A DNA stretch of 64,000 bases from Micromonospora sp. R77 (GCF_022747945.1 NZ_JALDST010000001.1:620001-684000), one strand, 5' to 3'; positions 27,120 to 36,299 are shown, counted from the first letter of the stretch. The notes: generated from the sequence alone by a model not told the origin. Numbers and translations: made by a program.

Positions 27120-28535
27120 TCACGCGGTCCGCTTGTACTTCTTGATCGAGCTGTCCTGGGCGATCGAGTCGGCACCGGACTGGCACTGGGCGAGGAACTG
27201 CGCGGGGGTGGACCGGCCGCTGAAGAACTCGCCGCAGGCCGCGTCGACGAGGTTGCGCTCCAGCTTGCGGTAGTAGTTGTTGTAGACCCAGTTGAAGCCG
27301 TTGTCGCCGGACGCCTCCAGGGCCTTCACCACGGTGGTCAGGCCGAACGGCAGCTCGACGCCCTCGGTCGCGCCGGCCACCACGGTGAGGCTGGCGACCT
27401 TCTTCGTGAAGTCCTGCGCGCCCTTGCGGGACAGCATCGTACGCAGGTATTCCAGGCCGCCGGCGCCGTTCTTGGCCTTGGCCGGGACGATGAACGGCTC
27501 CCCGGCGGTGCCCCGGACCGCCTCGAACGGCAGCTTGTCGCCGCTGCCGAGGCTGGGGGTCGGCGCGACGGTCATGTCGAACCCGGCCGGGGTGACGTCC
27601 TTCTGCTCGCTCTCCAGCCAGGAGCCGCAGGAGATGAAGGCGGCCTTGCCCTGGCACCAGGCGGTCTGCGACTGCTTGTGGTCCAGGCCCGGCGAGCCCT
27701 CGAGGATGAACTTGTCCTTGACGATCTGGTACCAGGCGTCGGCGGCGGCCTTCATCGCGTCGGACTTCCAGGCGTTGGGCTCCAGGTTGTCGATGGCGGT
27801 GGCGACCGACGGGCCGCCGAACTTGATCGCGGTGGAGATCAGCGGCCAGCTCATGTAGCGCGGGTGGAGACCGGCGTACGTCCAGGGGGCGATGCCGGCG
27901 GCCTTGATCTGCTTGCAGAGCGCGATGTGCTCGTCCCAGGTCTTCGCGTACTGCCAGTTGCGCTCGGTGAAGAGCTTGGTGGAGTACCAGATGCCGTAGA
28001 CGGTGTAGGTGTAGTTCATCACCAGGAACCTGCCGTCGTACGAGCCGACCTCGACGGCACCGGGGAGCAGGGTGTCCTTCACCGTCTTGCCGGGGATGTC
28101 GAGGCTCGGCGCGGTGAGCAGCTCGCCGAGGTCGGCGAGGGCGTTCTGGGCGACCAGGCCACCGGGGTCGATCTGGCCGGCGCCGGAGTTGTTCACCACG
28201 TCGGGCGGGGTGCCGTCGACGAACCGGGGCTGGAGCGTCTTGTTGATCTCCTGGGTGGCGGAGTGCTTGATCTCGGCCTTGGGGTACTTCTCGCGGTACA
28301 TCGCCTCGTGGGACCTGGCGTACTCCTCGCCGAAGCCGCCGTTGAAGATCACCACCTCCAGCGGGGCGTCCTCCTTGACGCCCAGCGGGTTCTGCGCGCT
28401 CTTGGTGCCCTTGTAGGTGCCGGAGTCGCCCTTGTCGTCGGCACCGGAGGTGGCGCAGCCGGCGAGCAGGCCGGCGGCGGGGGTGGCCAGCAGGCCGGCG
28501 GCGGCGCTGCGCCGCAGGATCTCACGCCTGTTCAT
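27120..28535 (-). CDS. Second sugar-binding lipoprotein, NgcE-type
   Basis: The 471-residue binding protein has a Tat-like start (MNRREILRRSAAAG), a lipobox LLAGC (Cys near 27) and the mature NPLGVKEDAPLEVVIFNGGFG opening of the NgcE family. Like its paralogue at 20216-21628 it ends in SSIKKYKRTA. The ATG at 28535 is preferred over a GTG one codon earlier because GAGGAG is five bases upstream. It heads the second importer operon. Divergence between the two paralogues is considerable in the middle of the protein, so different sugars or affinities are possible. Confidence 0.85.
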   Translation of the reverse strand: MNRREILRRSAAAGLLATPAAGLLAGCATSGADDKGDSGTYKGTKSAQNPLGVKEDAPLEVVIFNGGFGEEYARSHEAMYREKYPKAEIKHSATQEINKTLQPRFVDGTPPDVVNNSGAGQIDPGGLVAQNALADLGELLTAPSLDIPGKTVKDTLLPGAVEVGSYDGRFLVMNYTYTVYGIWYSTKLFTERNWQYAKTWDEHIALCKQIKAAGIAPWTYAGLHPRYMSWPLISTAIKFGGPSVATAIDNLEPNAWKSDAMKAAADAWYQIVKDKFILEGSPGLDHKQSQTAWCQGKAAFISCGSWLESEQKDVTPAGFDMTVAPTPSLGSGDKLPFEAVRGTAGEPFIVPAKAKNGAGGLEYLRTMLSRKGAQDFTKKVASLTVVAGATEGVELPFGLTTVVKALEASGDNGFNWVYNNYYRKLERNLVDAACGEFFSGRSTPAQFLAQCQSGADSIAQDSSIKKYKRTA

Positions 28536-28715
28536 CACATCTCCTCGGTTCGGGTACGGGCGTCCGCTGGGGGTGGCGGCCGTCGTGTCGAGGCACGGGG
28601 GTGTCGCTTGTCTTCACTTCATGTGATGTTGCTGAAGAATTTCTACGACAGTGGCGCGCGGACCACAAGACCCGACGGCCGAACCGTTATCAGCACCGGC
28701 CAGCCGACGCTGGCA

Positions 28716-28721
28716 TAGCCT
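28716..28721 (+). promoter_or_regulatory. TAGCCT -10 element, leaderless start
   Basis: TAGCCT is followed by six bases and then the ATG at 28728, so transcription should begin at or next to the start codon. No ribosome site precedes the gene, which supports a leaderless mRNA. Confidence 0.6.
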
Positions 28722-28727
28722 GGGCCC

Positions 28728-30134
28728 ATGCGCCGCCTCCGGCAGCTCGCCGAGCGCACTCCGGCCACCCGGGAGCGGTACGTCGACCTGCTCCGGGCGC
28801 TCGCCATCACCATGGTCGTTCTCGGTCACTGGGGCGTCACCGTCATCGGTCACGACCCGACCGGCCGGCCCACCGGGCACTCCGCCCTCGGTGACCTGCC
28901 CTGGGTCTGGCCGCTGACCTGGCTGGCCCAGGTGATGCCGGTCTTCTTCCTGGTCGGCGGGTACGCCAACGCCGCCTCCCTCACCGCCCGCCGCGCTCAC
29001 GGGGGAAATGCCACCGGCTGGCTGATCGACCGCAGCGCCCGCCTGGTCCGCCCCACCACCGCCCTGCTGGTGGTGCTCGCGGTCGGGGCCGCCGTCGCCC
29101 GGCTGCGCGGCACCGACGCCACCGAGATCCGCACCGTGGTCTGGTTCGCCACCATCCCGCTCTGGTTCCTCGTCGCCTACCTGGTGGTGGTCCCGCTGAC
29201 CCCACCGATGTACGCGCTGCACCGCCGCTTCGGCCTGGCCGTGCCGCTGGTGCTGGTCGGCCTGGTGGCGCTCGGCGACCTGGGCCGGCTGCTCGGGCCG
29301 GCCGGCCTGGCCACCGGGAACTACCTGTTCGGCTGGCTGGCCGTGCACCAGCTCGGCTTCGCCTGGTACGACACCCGCTCCCCCGACCTGCCGCGCCGGC
29401 GTCGGCTCCCCACGTCCCGCCGGGCGGCGCTGGTGCTGCTGGCGGGCGGGCTGCTCGCGCTGGTCCTGTCGACGGTGGTCGGGCCGTACCCGGTGGTGAT
29501 GCTGAACGTGCCCGGCGAGCGGCTGGACAACGCCGCGCCGCCGAGCCTGGCGCTGCTCGCGGCGGCCACCACCCAGCTCGGGCTGGTCCTGCTGCTGCGC
29601 GATCCGGCCACCCGCTGGCTGCGCCGCAGCCGTCCGTGGCAGGCGGTGATCGCGGTGAACGCGGTGGTGCTGACCGTCTTCCTCTGGCACCTGACCGCCG
29701 CGGTGCTGCTGGTCGGGCTCCTCGACGCCCTCGGCGTGCTGCCCACCCCCCGGGTCGGGTCGGCGGCCTGGTGGGCGTGGCGGATCCCCTGGCTGGCCGC
29801 GCTGGCCGTGCTGCTGGCCGCGCTGGTCGCCGTCTTCGGCCCGATCGAGGCGCGCAGCCGTCGGTACGCCCCCGCCGGGCCGGGCAGCGGCCCCGGGCCG
29901 GGGAAAACCATCGGGCCGGGAACCGCCCGGCCCGGCGGGGCGACCGGCCGGCGGCTGCGCACCGGGCTCGCGGTGGCCGGTTACGCCGGGGTGGTGGCGG
30001 GACTGCTGCTGAACAGCCTGACCCGCAAGGCCGCCCCGGAACCGCTGGGGCTGCCCGCCCCGGCGCTGGTGGCGTACCTGGCCGGGGCGGGGGTGCTGCG
30101 GCTGCTCAGGTCTGGGTGGGGAAGCCCAGGTTGA
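28728..30134 (+). CDS. Membrane acyltransferase (acyltransferase 3 family)
   Basis: The 468-residue protein starts with a short basic cytoplasmic tail and RYVDLLRALAITMVVLGHWG, the conserved opening of acyltransferase 3 (OafA/YrhL) proteins, with the catalytic-type His at GHW (near 32). About ten membrane segments follow, with QVMPVFFLVGGYAN and the VFLWHLTAAVLL helix. Such enzymes move acyl groups to extracytoplasmic sugars or lipids; the acceptor is unknown. The last 29 bases overlap the 3' end of the convergent mmsA gene. The leaderless signature just upstream fixes the start. Confidence 0.85.
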   Translation: MRRLRQLAERTPATRERYVDLLRALAITMVVLGHWGVTVIGHDPTGRPTGHSALGDLPWVWPLTWLAQVMPVFFLVGGYANAASLTARRAHGGNATGWLIDRSARLVRPTTALLVVLAVGAAVARLRGTDATEIRTVVWFATIPLWFLVAYLVVVPLTPPMYALHRRFGLAVPLVLVGLVALGDLGRLLGPAGLATGNYLFGWLAVHQLGFAWYDTRSPDLPRRRRLPTSRRAALVLLAGGLLALVLSTVVGPYPVVMLNVPGERLDNAAPPSLALLAAATTQLGLVLLLRDPATRWLRRSRPWQAVIAVNAVVLTVFLWHLTAAVLLVGLLDALGVLPTPRVGSAAWWAWRIPWLAALAVLLAALVAVFGPIEARSRRYAPAGPGSGPGPGKTIGPGTARPGGATGRRLRTGLAVAGYAGVVAGLLLNSLTRKAAPEPLGLPAPALVAYLAGAGVLRLLRSGWGSPG

Positions 30135-31599
30135 CCCCACCGCCGCTCGGGTCGGGCCAGCGACTGGTGACCACCTTGCCCCGGGTGAAGAAGGCGACCC
30201 CGTCGGCGCCGTGCGCGTGCAGGTCGCCGAAGAGCGACGCCTTCCAGCCACCGAAGGAGTAGTACGCCATCGGCACCGGGATCGGCACGTTGATCCCGAC
30301 CATGCCGACCTCCACCTCGTGCTGGTAGCGCCGGGCCGCACGACCGTCGTTGGTGAAGATCGCCGTGCCGTTGCCGTACGGGTTGGCGTTGACCAGCTCG
30401 ACCGCCTCGTCGTACGAGCCGACCCGCAGGACGCTGAGCACCGGGCCGAAGATCTCGTCCGTGTAGATCGACATCTGCGGGGTGACGTGGTCGAAGAGGG
30501 TCGGGCCGAGCCAGAAGCCCTCCGCCGCGCCGTCCGGGTCCGCGTCCCGCCCGTCGACCACCGGCACCGCGCCGGCCGCGATCCCCGACTCCACGTAGGA
30601 ACGGACCTTTGCCGCGTGCGCGGCGGTGACCAGCGGACCCATGTCGCAGCCCCGCCGGCCGTCGCCGGTACGCAGCCCGGCCATCCGCTCGGCGATCCGC
30701 GCGACCAGGGCGTCGGCCACCGGCTCCACCGCCACCAGCGCGGAGATCGCCATGCACCGCTCCCCCGCCGACCCGAAGCCGGCGTTGACCGCCGCGTCGG
30801 CCGCCAGGTCCAGGTCGGCGTCGGGGAGCACGACCATGTGGTTCTTGGCCCCGCCGAGCGCCTGCACCCGCTTGCCGGCCATCGACGCGCGCTGGTGCAC
30901 GTACCGGGCGACCGGGGTGGAGCCGACGAACGAGACCGCCTTCACCCCGGGGTGGTCGAGCAGCGCGTCGACCGCCTCCTTGCCGCCGTTGACCACGTTG
31001 AAGACCCCGTCGGGCAGGCCCGCCTCGGCGAACCACTCGGCCAGCAGCAGCGCGGCGCTCGGGGTCTTCTCGCTCGGCTTGAGCACCACCGCGTTGCCGC
31101 ACGCGATCGCGACCGGCACGAACCACAGCGGCACCATCACCGGGAAGTTGAACGGCGAGATCACCGCCACCACCCCGAGCGGCTGGCGCAGGCTGTAGGA
31201 GTCGACCTCGGTGGAGACGTTCTCCGAGAAGCCGCCGCGCAGCGCCGAGGGGATGCCGCAGGCGTACTCGATCACCTCCAGGCCGCGCTGCACCTCGCCG
31301 GCGGCGTCCGCGAGCACCTTGCCGTGCTCGGCGGTGATCACCTCGGCGAGCCGGTCGCGGCGCGCGTGGACCAGCTCGCGGAGCGCGAAGAGCACCGCCG
31401 TCCGCTTGGTCAGGGAGGCGTCCCGCCAGCTCCGCGCCGCCCGCTCGGCGGCCTCGACCGCCCGCGCCACGTCCGCGGCGCAGGCCAGCTCCACCGCTCC
31501 GGTACGCCGACCGGTGGCCGGGTCGAAGACGTCGGCACGCCGCTCGGAGGTGCCGTCGACCCGCTTGCCGTCGACGAAGTGCCCGATGCTCGCGCTCAT
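30106..31599 (-). CDS. mmsA: CoA-acylating (methyl)malonate-semialdehyde dehydrogenase
   Basis: The 497-residue aldehyde dehydrogenase carries the signatures of MmsA: ISPFNFPVMVPLWF, the cofactor Lys in LKPSEKTP, FVGSTPVARYV, and the active-site Cys in GSAGERCMAIS (near residue 281), with EIFGPVLSVLR and the family's WKASLFGDLHAHG. It converts malonate or methylmalonate semialdehyde to acetyl- or propionyl-CoA with NAD and CoA. The aminotransferase gene 58 bases upstream on the same strand would supply the semialdehyde, consistent with beta-alanine or 3-aminoisobutyrate catabolism. Its 3' end overlaps the acyltransferase gene by 29 bases. Confidence 0.9.
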   Translation of the reverse strand: MSASIGHFVDGKRVDGTSERRADVFDPATGRRTGAVELACAADVARAVEAAERAARSWRDASLTKRTAVLFALRELVHARRDRLAEVITAEHGKVLADAAGEVQRGLEVIEYACGIPSALRGGFSENVSTEVDSYSLRQPLGVVAVISPFNFPVMVPLWFVPVAIACGNAVVLKPSEKTPSAALLLAEWFAEAGLPDGVFNVVNGGKEAVDALLDHPGVKAVSFVGSTPVARYVHQRASMAGKRVQALGGAKNHMVVLPDADLDLAADAAVNAGFGSAGERCMAISALVAVEPVADALVARIAERMAGLRTGDGRRGCDMGPLVTAAHAAKVRSYVESGIAAGAVPVVDGRDADPDGAAEGFWLGPTLFDHVTPQMSIYTDEIFGPVLSVLRVGSYDEAVELVNANPYGNGTAIFTNDGRAARRYQHEVEVGMVGINVPIPVPMAYYSFGGWKASLFGDLHAHGADGVAFFTRGKVVTSRWPDPSGGGVNLGFPTQT

Positions 31600-31657
31600 G
31601 CCGAACCACCCTTCGTTCCCGACTGCGGGGCTCGCAGAACCGGCTCACTCCTCGCGC

Positions 31658-32959
31658 TCACCGGACCGCCTCGGCGCTGGTGCGGATCGCGTCGACCAGG
31701 ATGGCGAGCCCTTCGCGGGCCTCGTCCTCGGTCAGCGTCAGCGGCGGGCCCATCCGCAGCACGTTGCCGTGCAGCCCGCCCTTGCCGGCGAGCAGCCCAC
31801 CGGCCCGGCACGCCTCGAAGACCCGGACGGTCAGTGCCGGGTCGGGCTCGGTGGTGCCGGGCCGGACGAACTCGACGCCGAGCATCAGCCCCTTTCCGCG
31901 TACCTCGGCGACGCAGTCGAGATCGCCCACCGCGGACCGCAGGCCGTCGGCGAGGATCGCGCCGACGCGGGCCGCGTTGGCCTGGAGGTCGTGGTCCAGA
32001 AGGTAGTCCAGGACGGCGTTGCCGGCGGCGGTGGAGACCGGGTTGCCGCCGAAGGTGGAGAAGCTGATCGCCGGCACCGACTCCAGCACGTCGGCCCGGC
32101 CGACCACGCCCGCGAGGGCGAAGCCGTTGCCGATGCCCTTGGCGAAGGTGAGCAGGTCGGGGGTGACGTCGTGCGCCTGGTAACCCCAGAAGTGCTCGCC
32201 GGTACGACCCCAGCCGGTCTGCACCTCGTCGGAGACGAAGAGGATGCCGGACTCGTCGAGCACCTTCTTCCAGGCGGCGAAGAGGCCGTCCGGCGGGTGC
32301 ACGAAGCCGCCGACGCCCTGGATCGGCTCGGCGATCAGGCAGGCCACGTCACCGGCCGTCTGGGTGGCGAGCACCTCGCGCAGGTCCTCCACCGCCGCGT
32401 CGACCTGCTCGTCGGGGCCCAGCCGGGACAGCAGGCCGCGCAGCCGCTCGCCGGAGTGCAGCCAGGCCACCTGGAGCGGGTTGAGCGCGCTCGCCGACCA
32501 GCCGCGGTTGCCGGTGACGCCCATCGCCGCGTACGACCGGCCGTGGTAGCTGTTGCGGACGGCCAGGATCTGGTGCGAGCGGCGGTAGTTGGTGGCGACC
32601 AGCAGCGCCGCCTCGTTGGCCTCGGTGCCGGAGTTGGTGAAGAAGACCCGGGCGTCGGGGATGCCGGAGACCCGGGCGACCTTCTCGGCCAGCTCGACCT
32701 GCTGGCGGATCAGATAGAGCGTGGAGGTGTGCACGATGCCGGTGCGCAGCTGCCGCTCCACCGCCTCCCGGATCTCCGGGATGTCGTAGCCGATCATGTT
32801 GGTCAGCACACCACCGAAGAAGTCGAGATAGCTGCGCCCCTGCGCGTCGGTGACCCGGCGTCCCGAGCCGGAGACCAGCTCCATCGGCTCGTCGTAGTAG
32901 AGCGGCATCCAGGACGGGAGCACGGCCCGGTGCCGGGCCAGCAGGTCGTCGGAGGTCAT
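31658..32959 (-). CDS. Class III aminotransferase (AGXT2-like)
   Basis: The 433-residue PLP enzyme shows the class III pattern: FTNSGTEANEAALL (phosphate-binding), SYHGRSYAAMG, the acid-rich LFVSDEVQTGWGR with the PLP-contacting Asp, and LTFAKGIGNGFALAG with the Schiff-base Lys (near 268). The N-terminal LTNMIGYDIPEI and overall length fit the alanine-glyoxylate/beta-alanine/3-aminoisobutyrate aminotransferase group. The gene precedes mmsA, so a semialdehyde is probably its product. A PucR-type regulator of such pathways lies about 7 kb away. Confidence 0.85.
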   Translation of the reverse strand: MTSDDLLARHRAVLPSWMPLYYDEPMELVSGSGRRVTDAQGRSYLDFFGGVLTNMIGYDIPEIREAVERQLRTGIVHTSTLYLIRQQVELAEKVARVSGIPDARVFFTNSGTEANEAALLVATNYRRSHQILAVRNSYHGRSYAAMGVTGNRGWSASALNPLQVAWLHSGERLRGLLSRLGPDEQVDAAVEDLREVLATQTAGDVACLIAEPIQGVGGFVHPPDGLFAAWKKVLDESGILFVSDEVQTGWGRTGEHFWGYQAHDVTPDLLTFAKGIGNGFALAGVVGRADVLESVPAISFSTFGGNPVSTAAGNAVLDYLLDHDLQANAARVGAILADGLRSAVGDLDCVAEVRGKGLMLGVEFVRPGTTEPDPALTVRVFEACRAGGLLAGKGGLHGNVLRMGPPLTLTEDEAREGLAILVDAIRTSAEAVR

Positions 32960-33194
32960 CGTGTCGGCACCCTTCAGCGGCTGTTCTGTCCTCGCACGCT
33001 TTCACCGCCCGGCGGCAGGGACAACTGTCACTGTGTAGCGCAGCGGCGGTGCAGGGCTGACAGCGCGTCAACCCGGACGCTGCGCTTTCCGGGGCGGTAC
33101 GTGATCTGCACTCACCTTTCCGTCGGTCCGCGTGCCGGTCAACCACTCATTCCGTACCGTGGATCGCGCCGCCCGGGCGACCGGCCGGCGACGG

Positions 33195-33200
33195 TAGCAT
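33195..33200 (+). promoter_or_regulatory. TAGCAT -10 element, leaderless start
   Basis: TAGCAT lies seven bases before the GTG at 33208 and no ribosome site is present, the pattern expected for a leaderless mRNA that starts with its initiation codon. Confidence 0.6.
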
Positions 33201-33207
33201 CCGCGAC

Positions 33208-34187
33208 GTGCGGACTGTGCGGGTACGGCTGCCGGGTGACCCGGCGGGGACGTCCGGGGACGAACTCGCCGCCGGGGTGCGGGCCTGGGTCCAGTCACCG
33301 CCGCTGCGCGCCCTGGTCGCGCACTTCGGCGGCGACTGGCCGGCCGGTGGGCTCGACGCGGTGCTGGCCGGGCTGGACGACTTCTCCGCCCGGCACTGGG
33401 ACTTCCGGGACGGCCGGGAACGCCCGGACGCCCGGGAACCGGCCTTCGACCCGGCCACCGCCGGGCTGGTCCTCGCCTCGGCCGACGCGCTGGGCCTGGT
33501 CCGGGCCGCCCCGCCGGCCCTGCCCCGGTACGCCCACCTGCTCGTGCTCGGCGGGCTGGCGCACGCCTGCCTGCGACGCACCGAATACGCCGCGCACCTG
33601 GTACGGACCGGCACCGGGGTCGGCGGCGAGGTCGCCGTGCTGGGCAGTTTCCGGCCGCTGTCGCCGGCCGAGTCGCGGACCCTCGACGCCGCCGGGGTCC
33701 CCGGCTGCGCCACCGAGGTGGACGTCCTCGACGCCGGGGTGCGCGCCGCGTTCGGCGTGGACACCCCGCACGAGGAGGCCGGCGCGGATCCCGGGCATCC
33801 GCACCGGGCCTGGTCCTCGCGGACCTACCGGCCACCCGGCCGACCGCCGGTACGCGTGCTCGCCGCCCGTCCGGCGAACCCGAGCGGCGTCGCGCGCACA
33901 CCGCCGACACCCAGCGGTTCTGGGCCGAGCACGTACGGCTGGGCGGCGCCGACCGGGTGCTGATGGTGACCGCCCCGATCTACGTGCCCTTCCAGCACTG
34001 CGACGCGCTGCGCACCCTCGCGGTGCCGTACGGCTGCGGCATCGACACCGTCGGGGTGGACCCGGCGTCGGCCGCGCCGGCCGGGATACCGGAGCCCACG
34101 CTCACCCCGGGCCGCTACCTCCAGGAGATCCGCTCGGCGATCCGCGCGATGCGGGCCCTGCACGACCTGCTGCCCCCGACCGCCTGA
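33208..34187 (+). pseudogene. Unidentified conserved-looking protein, one frameshift
   Basis: Two frames together encode about 326 residues. The first (from GTG 33208) is a soluble, Ala/Leu-rich protein with regular codon bias up to about 33865. The second, which can be read from about 33880 as RAHTADTQRFWAEHV and onward through VLMVTAPIYVPFQHCDALRTLAVPYGCGIDTVGVDP to TGA at 34187, completes it. Adding one C in the GCCGCCC run near 33867 joins them without any stop, so a base-call error is the simplest reading. I do not recognise the family. A leaderless signature precedes it and an 18-bp stem hairpin follows. Confidence 0.65.
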
Positions 34188-34193
34188 ACGGGC

Positions 34194-34230
34194 CCGGTCG
34201 ACGCCCGGCGGACCGCCGGGCGTCGACCGG
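34194..34230. terminator. Strong bidirectional hairpin
   Basis: Two perfectly complementary 18-base arms (34194-34211 and 34213-34230) with a single central base form one of the most stable hairpins in the window. It lies exactly in the 50-base gap between convergent gene ends at 34187 and 34238. Confidence 0.85.
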
Positions 34231-34237
34231 TGGACGG

Positions 34238-34903
34238 TCAGTTCACGTACACCGGGCTGCCGCCGACGGTGCTGTCCTTGACCGGCGAGTACCGGACGCT
34301 GAAGTACGAGGTGCTGAAGCAGGTGCTGGGCCCGGAGGACTTGGTCAGCACCTGGTTGGTGAAGACGATCGAGTTGGTCGAGTTGACCGCAGTGCCGTTC
34401 AGGCCGGCCGTCTTGTAGACGCAGGTGATCGGGCCGAGCAGCGTGTTCAGCACGATCGTGCTCTGGATCGACCCGGAGATGGTCACCGCACCGGCACTGG
34501 TCACCGACGTGGTGTACGGCAGGTTGTTGACGGTGATGCTGCTGACGCCGGTGGTGCCGAGCACGTTCGTGGTGCAGCTGCCGAAGGTCTGCGCGGTGAG
34601 GCTCTCGGTGGCGGTGCCCGGGGCGGTCGGGTTGGTCAGCACCTTGGCGCTGAAGCTGGAGGCGGCGCACTTCACGCCGGTGGTGCCGGTGGTGGTCGAG
34701 TAGAAGGTCGCGCTGGTGCCGCTGGCCAGGCCGGCCTGGATCACGTGGCCGACGGCGACGGCGGAACCGCCGACGCTGCCGTAGGTGAGCACCGACGAGG
34801 CGAGCGAGGACGTCGGGGCGGCAGCGGCCGGGGCCGCACCGAGCAGGCTGGTCAGCAGGGCCACGGTGGCGAGGCCGGCGCCGGTTCGTCCGTACCTGGG
34901 CAT
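34238..34903 (-). CDS. Secreted protein of unknown function
   Basis: The 221-residue protein has a clear Sec-type signal (MPRYGRTGAGLATVALL, cleavage after APAAAA near residue 29). The mature part is rich in Thr, Ser, Val and Gly, with alternating hydrophobic residues typical of a beta-sandwich, and has four Cys (in VKCAAS, GSCTTN, ITCVYK, STCFST) that could form two disulfides. It contains no catalytic motif I recognise. The start has CCGGAAGGAAG-like purine sequence upstream. A TetR gene and the DUF6230/DUF6114 pair lie divergently, and these families often keep company with small secreted proteins. Confidence 0.75.
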   Translation of the reverse strand: MPRYGRTGAGLATVALLTSLLGAAPAAAAPTSSLASSVLTYGSVGGSAVAVGHVIQAGLASGTSATFYSTTTGTTGVKCAASSFSAKVLTNPTAPGTATESLTAQTFGSCTTNVLGTTGVSSITVNNLPYTTSVTSAGAVTISGSIQSTIVLNTLLGPITCVYKTAGLNGTAVNSTNSIVFTNQVLTKSSGPSTCFSTSYFSVRYSPVKDSTVGGSPVYVN

Positions 34904-35071
34904 GGTTCTTCCTTCCGGTGGTGGAACGGGGGTGTCGGGCCGCCCGGACCCCGGGCGGCGGGGGCGCGGTCCCCGTGCGGCCTCGGGGGCCGGACGGGTC
35001 GGGGCCGTCCGGGGCGGACGGCGCGGGCCGGACCGGTCGGGGTCCGGCCGGGCGGTGGCGGATGCCGGGCG

Positions 35072-35170
35072 TCAGCGCGGCGGGTGCGGTGGTGCCTCGC
35101 GGCGTGGCCGCGTCACCTGCGTCTCTCCGGCCTTGGGAGGGGACTCGTGGGTGGCGATAATGGCTGCCAT
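35072..35170 (-). CDS. Candidate 32-residue peptide gene
   Basis: The frame starts at ATG 35170 with AAGGAGG five bases upstream, a better ribosome site than most genes here have, and ends at TGA 35072-35074. The peptide starts MAAIIATHESPPKAGE, is Pro/Arg-rich in its second half and has no signal or membrane segment. It lies 169 bases upstream of the secreted protein gene on the same strand and could be a leader peptide or an independent small protein. Only the ribosome site and position support it. Confidence 0.45.
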   Translation of the reverse strand: MAAIIATHESPPKAGETQVTRPRREAPPHPPR

Positions 35171-35194
35171 CGCGCCCTCCTTCGACGAGCTCGG

Positions 35195-35217
35195 GGTGAT
35201 CGCCCAGGGAGATCACC
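35195..35217. promoter_or_regulatory. Candidate TetR operator palindrome
   Basis: GGTGATC and GATCACC (7-bp arms, 9-base spacer) lie in the divergent region between the small minus-strand ORF (start 35170) and the TetR gene (start 35303). TetR proteins usually bind such palindromes beside their own gene, so autoregulation plus control of the minus-strand genes is possible. Confidence 0.4.
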
Positions 35218-35302
35218 AATCGTGACTGGAGGCCAACTCAGAGTGCAGAATTTATAAACCCCTGAGGGTCGCAAAGTCAATGCATCCAAGGAGGTCGATC
35301 AC

Positions 35303-36076
35303 TTGACCGCTCCGCGCCGTCCGCGACCGGCGCCCGTCCCGCTGCCCGGCGCGCGCCCCGGCCGCGACCCGGACCGCGCCATCAAGCGCGGCCCACGCCG
35401 GGTCTCCGCCGAGGTGGTGGCGGCGACCCAGCGCGACCGCCTCTTCGACGGGCTCGTGCAGGAGGTGGCGACGAGGGGTTACGACAACGCCCGGGTCACC
35501 GACATCTGTCGCGCCGCGGGGGTGACCCGCCCGGCCTTCTACGCCCTCTTCACCGGCAAGGAGGACGCCTTCCTCGCCGCCTACCGGCACGGCATCGCGG
35601 TGGTGTCGCAGCTGATGGAGAACGCCTACCGGGAGGCCGGTCCGCAGTGGCCGGACGCCGCCCGGGCCGCCCTGCGCACCCTGCTGGAGGTGCTCGCGAG
35701 CGTGCCGGCCTTCGCCCGGATGGCCCTCGTGGAGGTCGACGCGGCCGGTCCGGCCGCCCGCCGGGAACGGGACGCCCTGCTCACCAGCTTCCGCCGGTTC
35801 TTCGTCGACGCCGGGCCGGTGGACAACGCGGTCGACCGGGACCTGCTGGTGTCCACGGTGGTCGGCGGCCTGTACGCGACCATCCGCAGCCGGGTGGCGC
35901 AGGGGCCGGTCGAGGAGCTGTCGCAGCTGCTCCCGGTGCTCACCTACGCGGCCACGGCCCCGTTCCTGGGGCGGCAGACGGCGAGCCGGGCCACCCACCC
36001 GGTCCGCCCCGACGGTCCGGCCGCCACCGCACCCTGCGCCGAGCCGGTCGCCGGCCGAGCGGACGCGGCCCGGTGA
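35303..36076 (+). CDS. TetR/AcrR family regulator
   Basis: The 257-residue regulator starts at TTG 35303, supported by AAGGAGG at 35288-35294. An unusually long Pro/Arg tail of about 40 residues precedes the DNA-binding domain, which reads LFDGLVQEVATRGYDNARVTDICRAAGVTRPAFYALFTGKEDAFLAAY (helix-turn-helix about residues 67-86). The C-terminal ligand-binding half is helical, ending in a disordered Pro/Ala tail. The effector is unknown. It lies 223 bases upstream of the DUF6230 gene on the same strand and is divergent from the secreted-protein gene, so it is the obvious local regulator. Confidence 0.85.
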   Translation: MTAPRRPRPAPVPLPGARPGRDPDRAIKRGPRRVSAEVVAATQRDRLFDGLVQEVATRGYDNARVTDICRAAGVTRPAFYALFTGKEDAFLAAYRHGIAVVSQLMENAYREAGPQWPDAARAALRTLLEVLASVPAFARMALVEVDAAGPAARRERDALLTSFRRFFVDAGPVDNAVDRDLLVSTVVGGLYATIRSRVAQGPVEELSQLLPVLTYAATAPFLGRQTASRATHPVRPDGPAATAPCAEPVAGRADAAR

Positions 36077-36299
36077 GGTGAGCGCGGGTAGGAAACCCGC
36101 CGGGGTTCTCACCGTTGGCCGCATTTCGCAGATGCCGCCCAACGTCGCCCCACTACCCACTGTTGACCCCACCTTTACCCAGCGGTAACTTCGGCCTGCG
36201 TCCCCTGGGCGCGGCACCGTGCGCAGCCAATTCAGGTCTCTTCCACCACACCGGCGAGCGGCCGTCCCGCCGATGAATTGATCTCGAAAAGGAGCCGCC

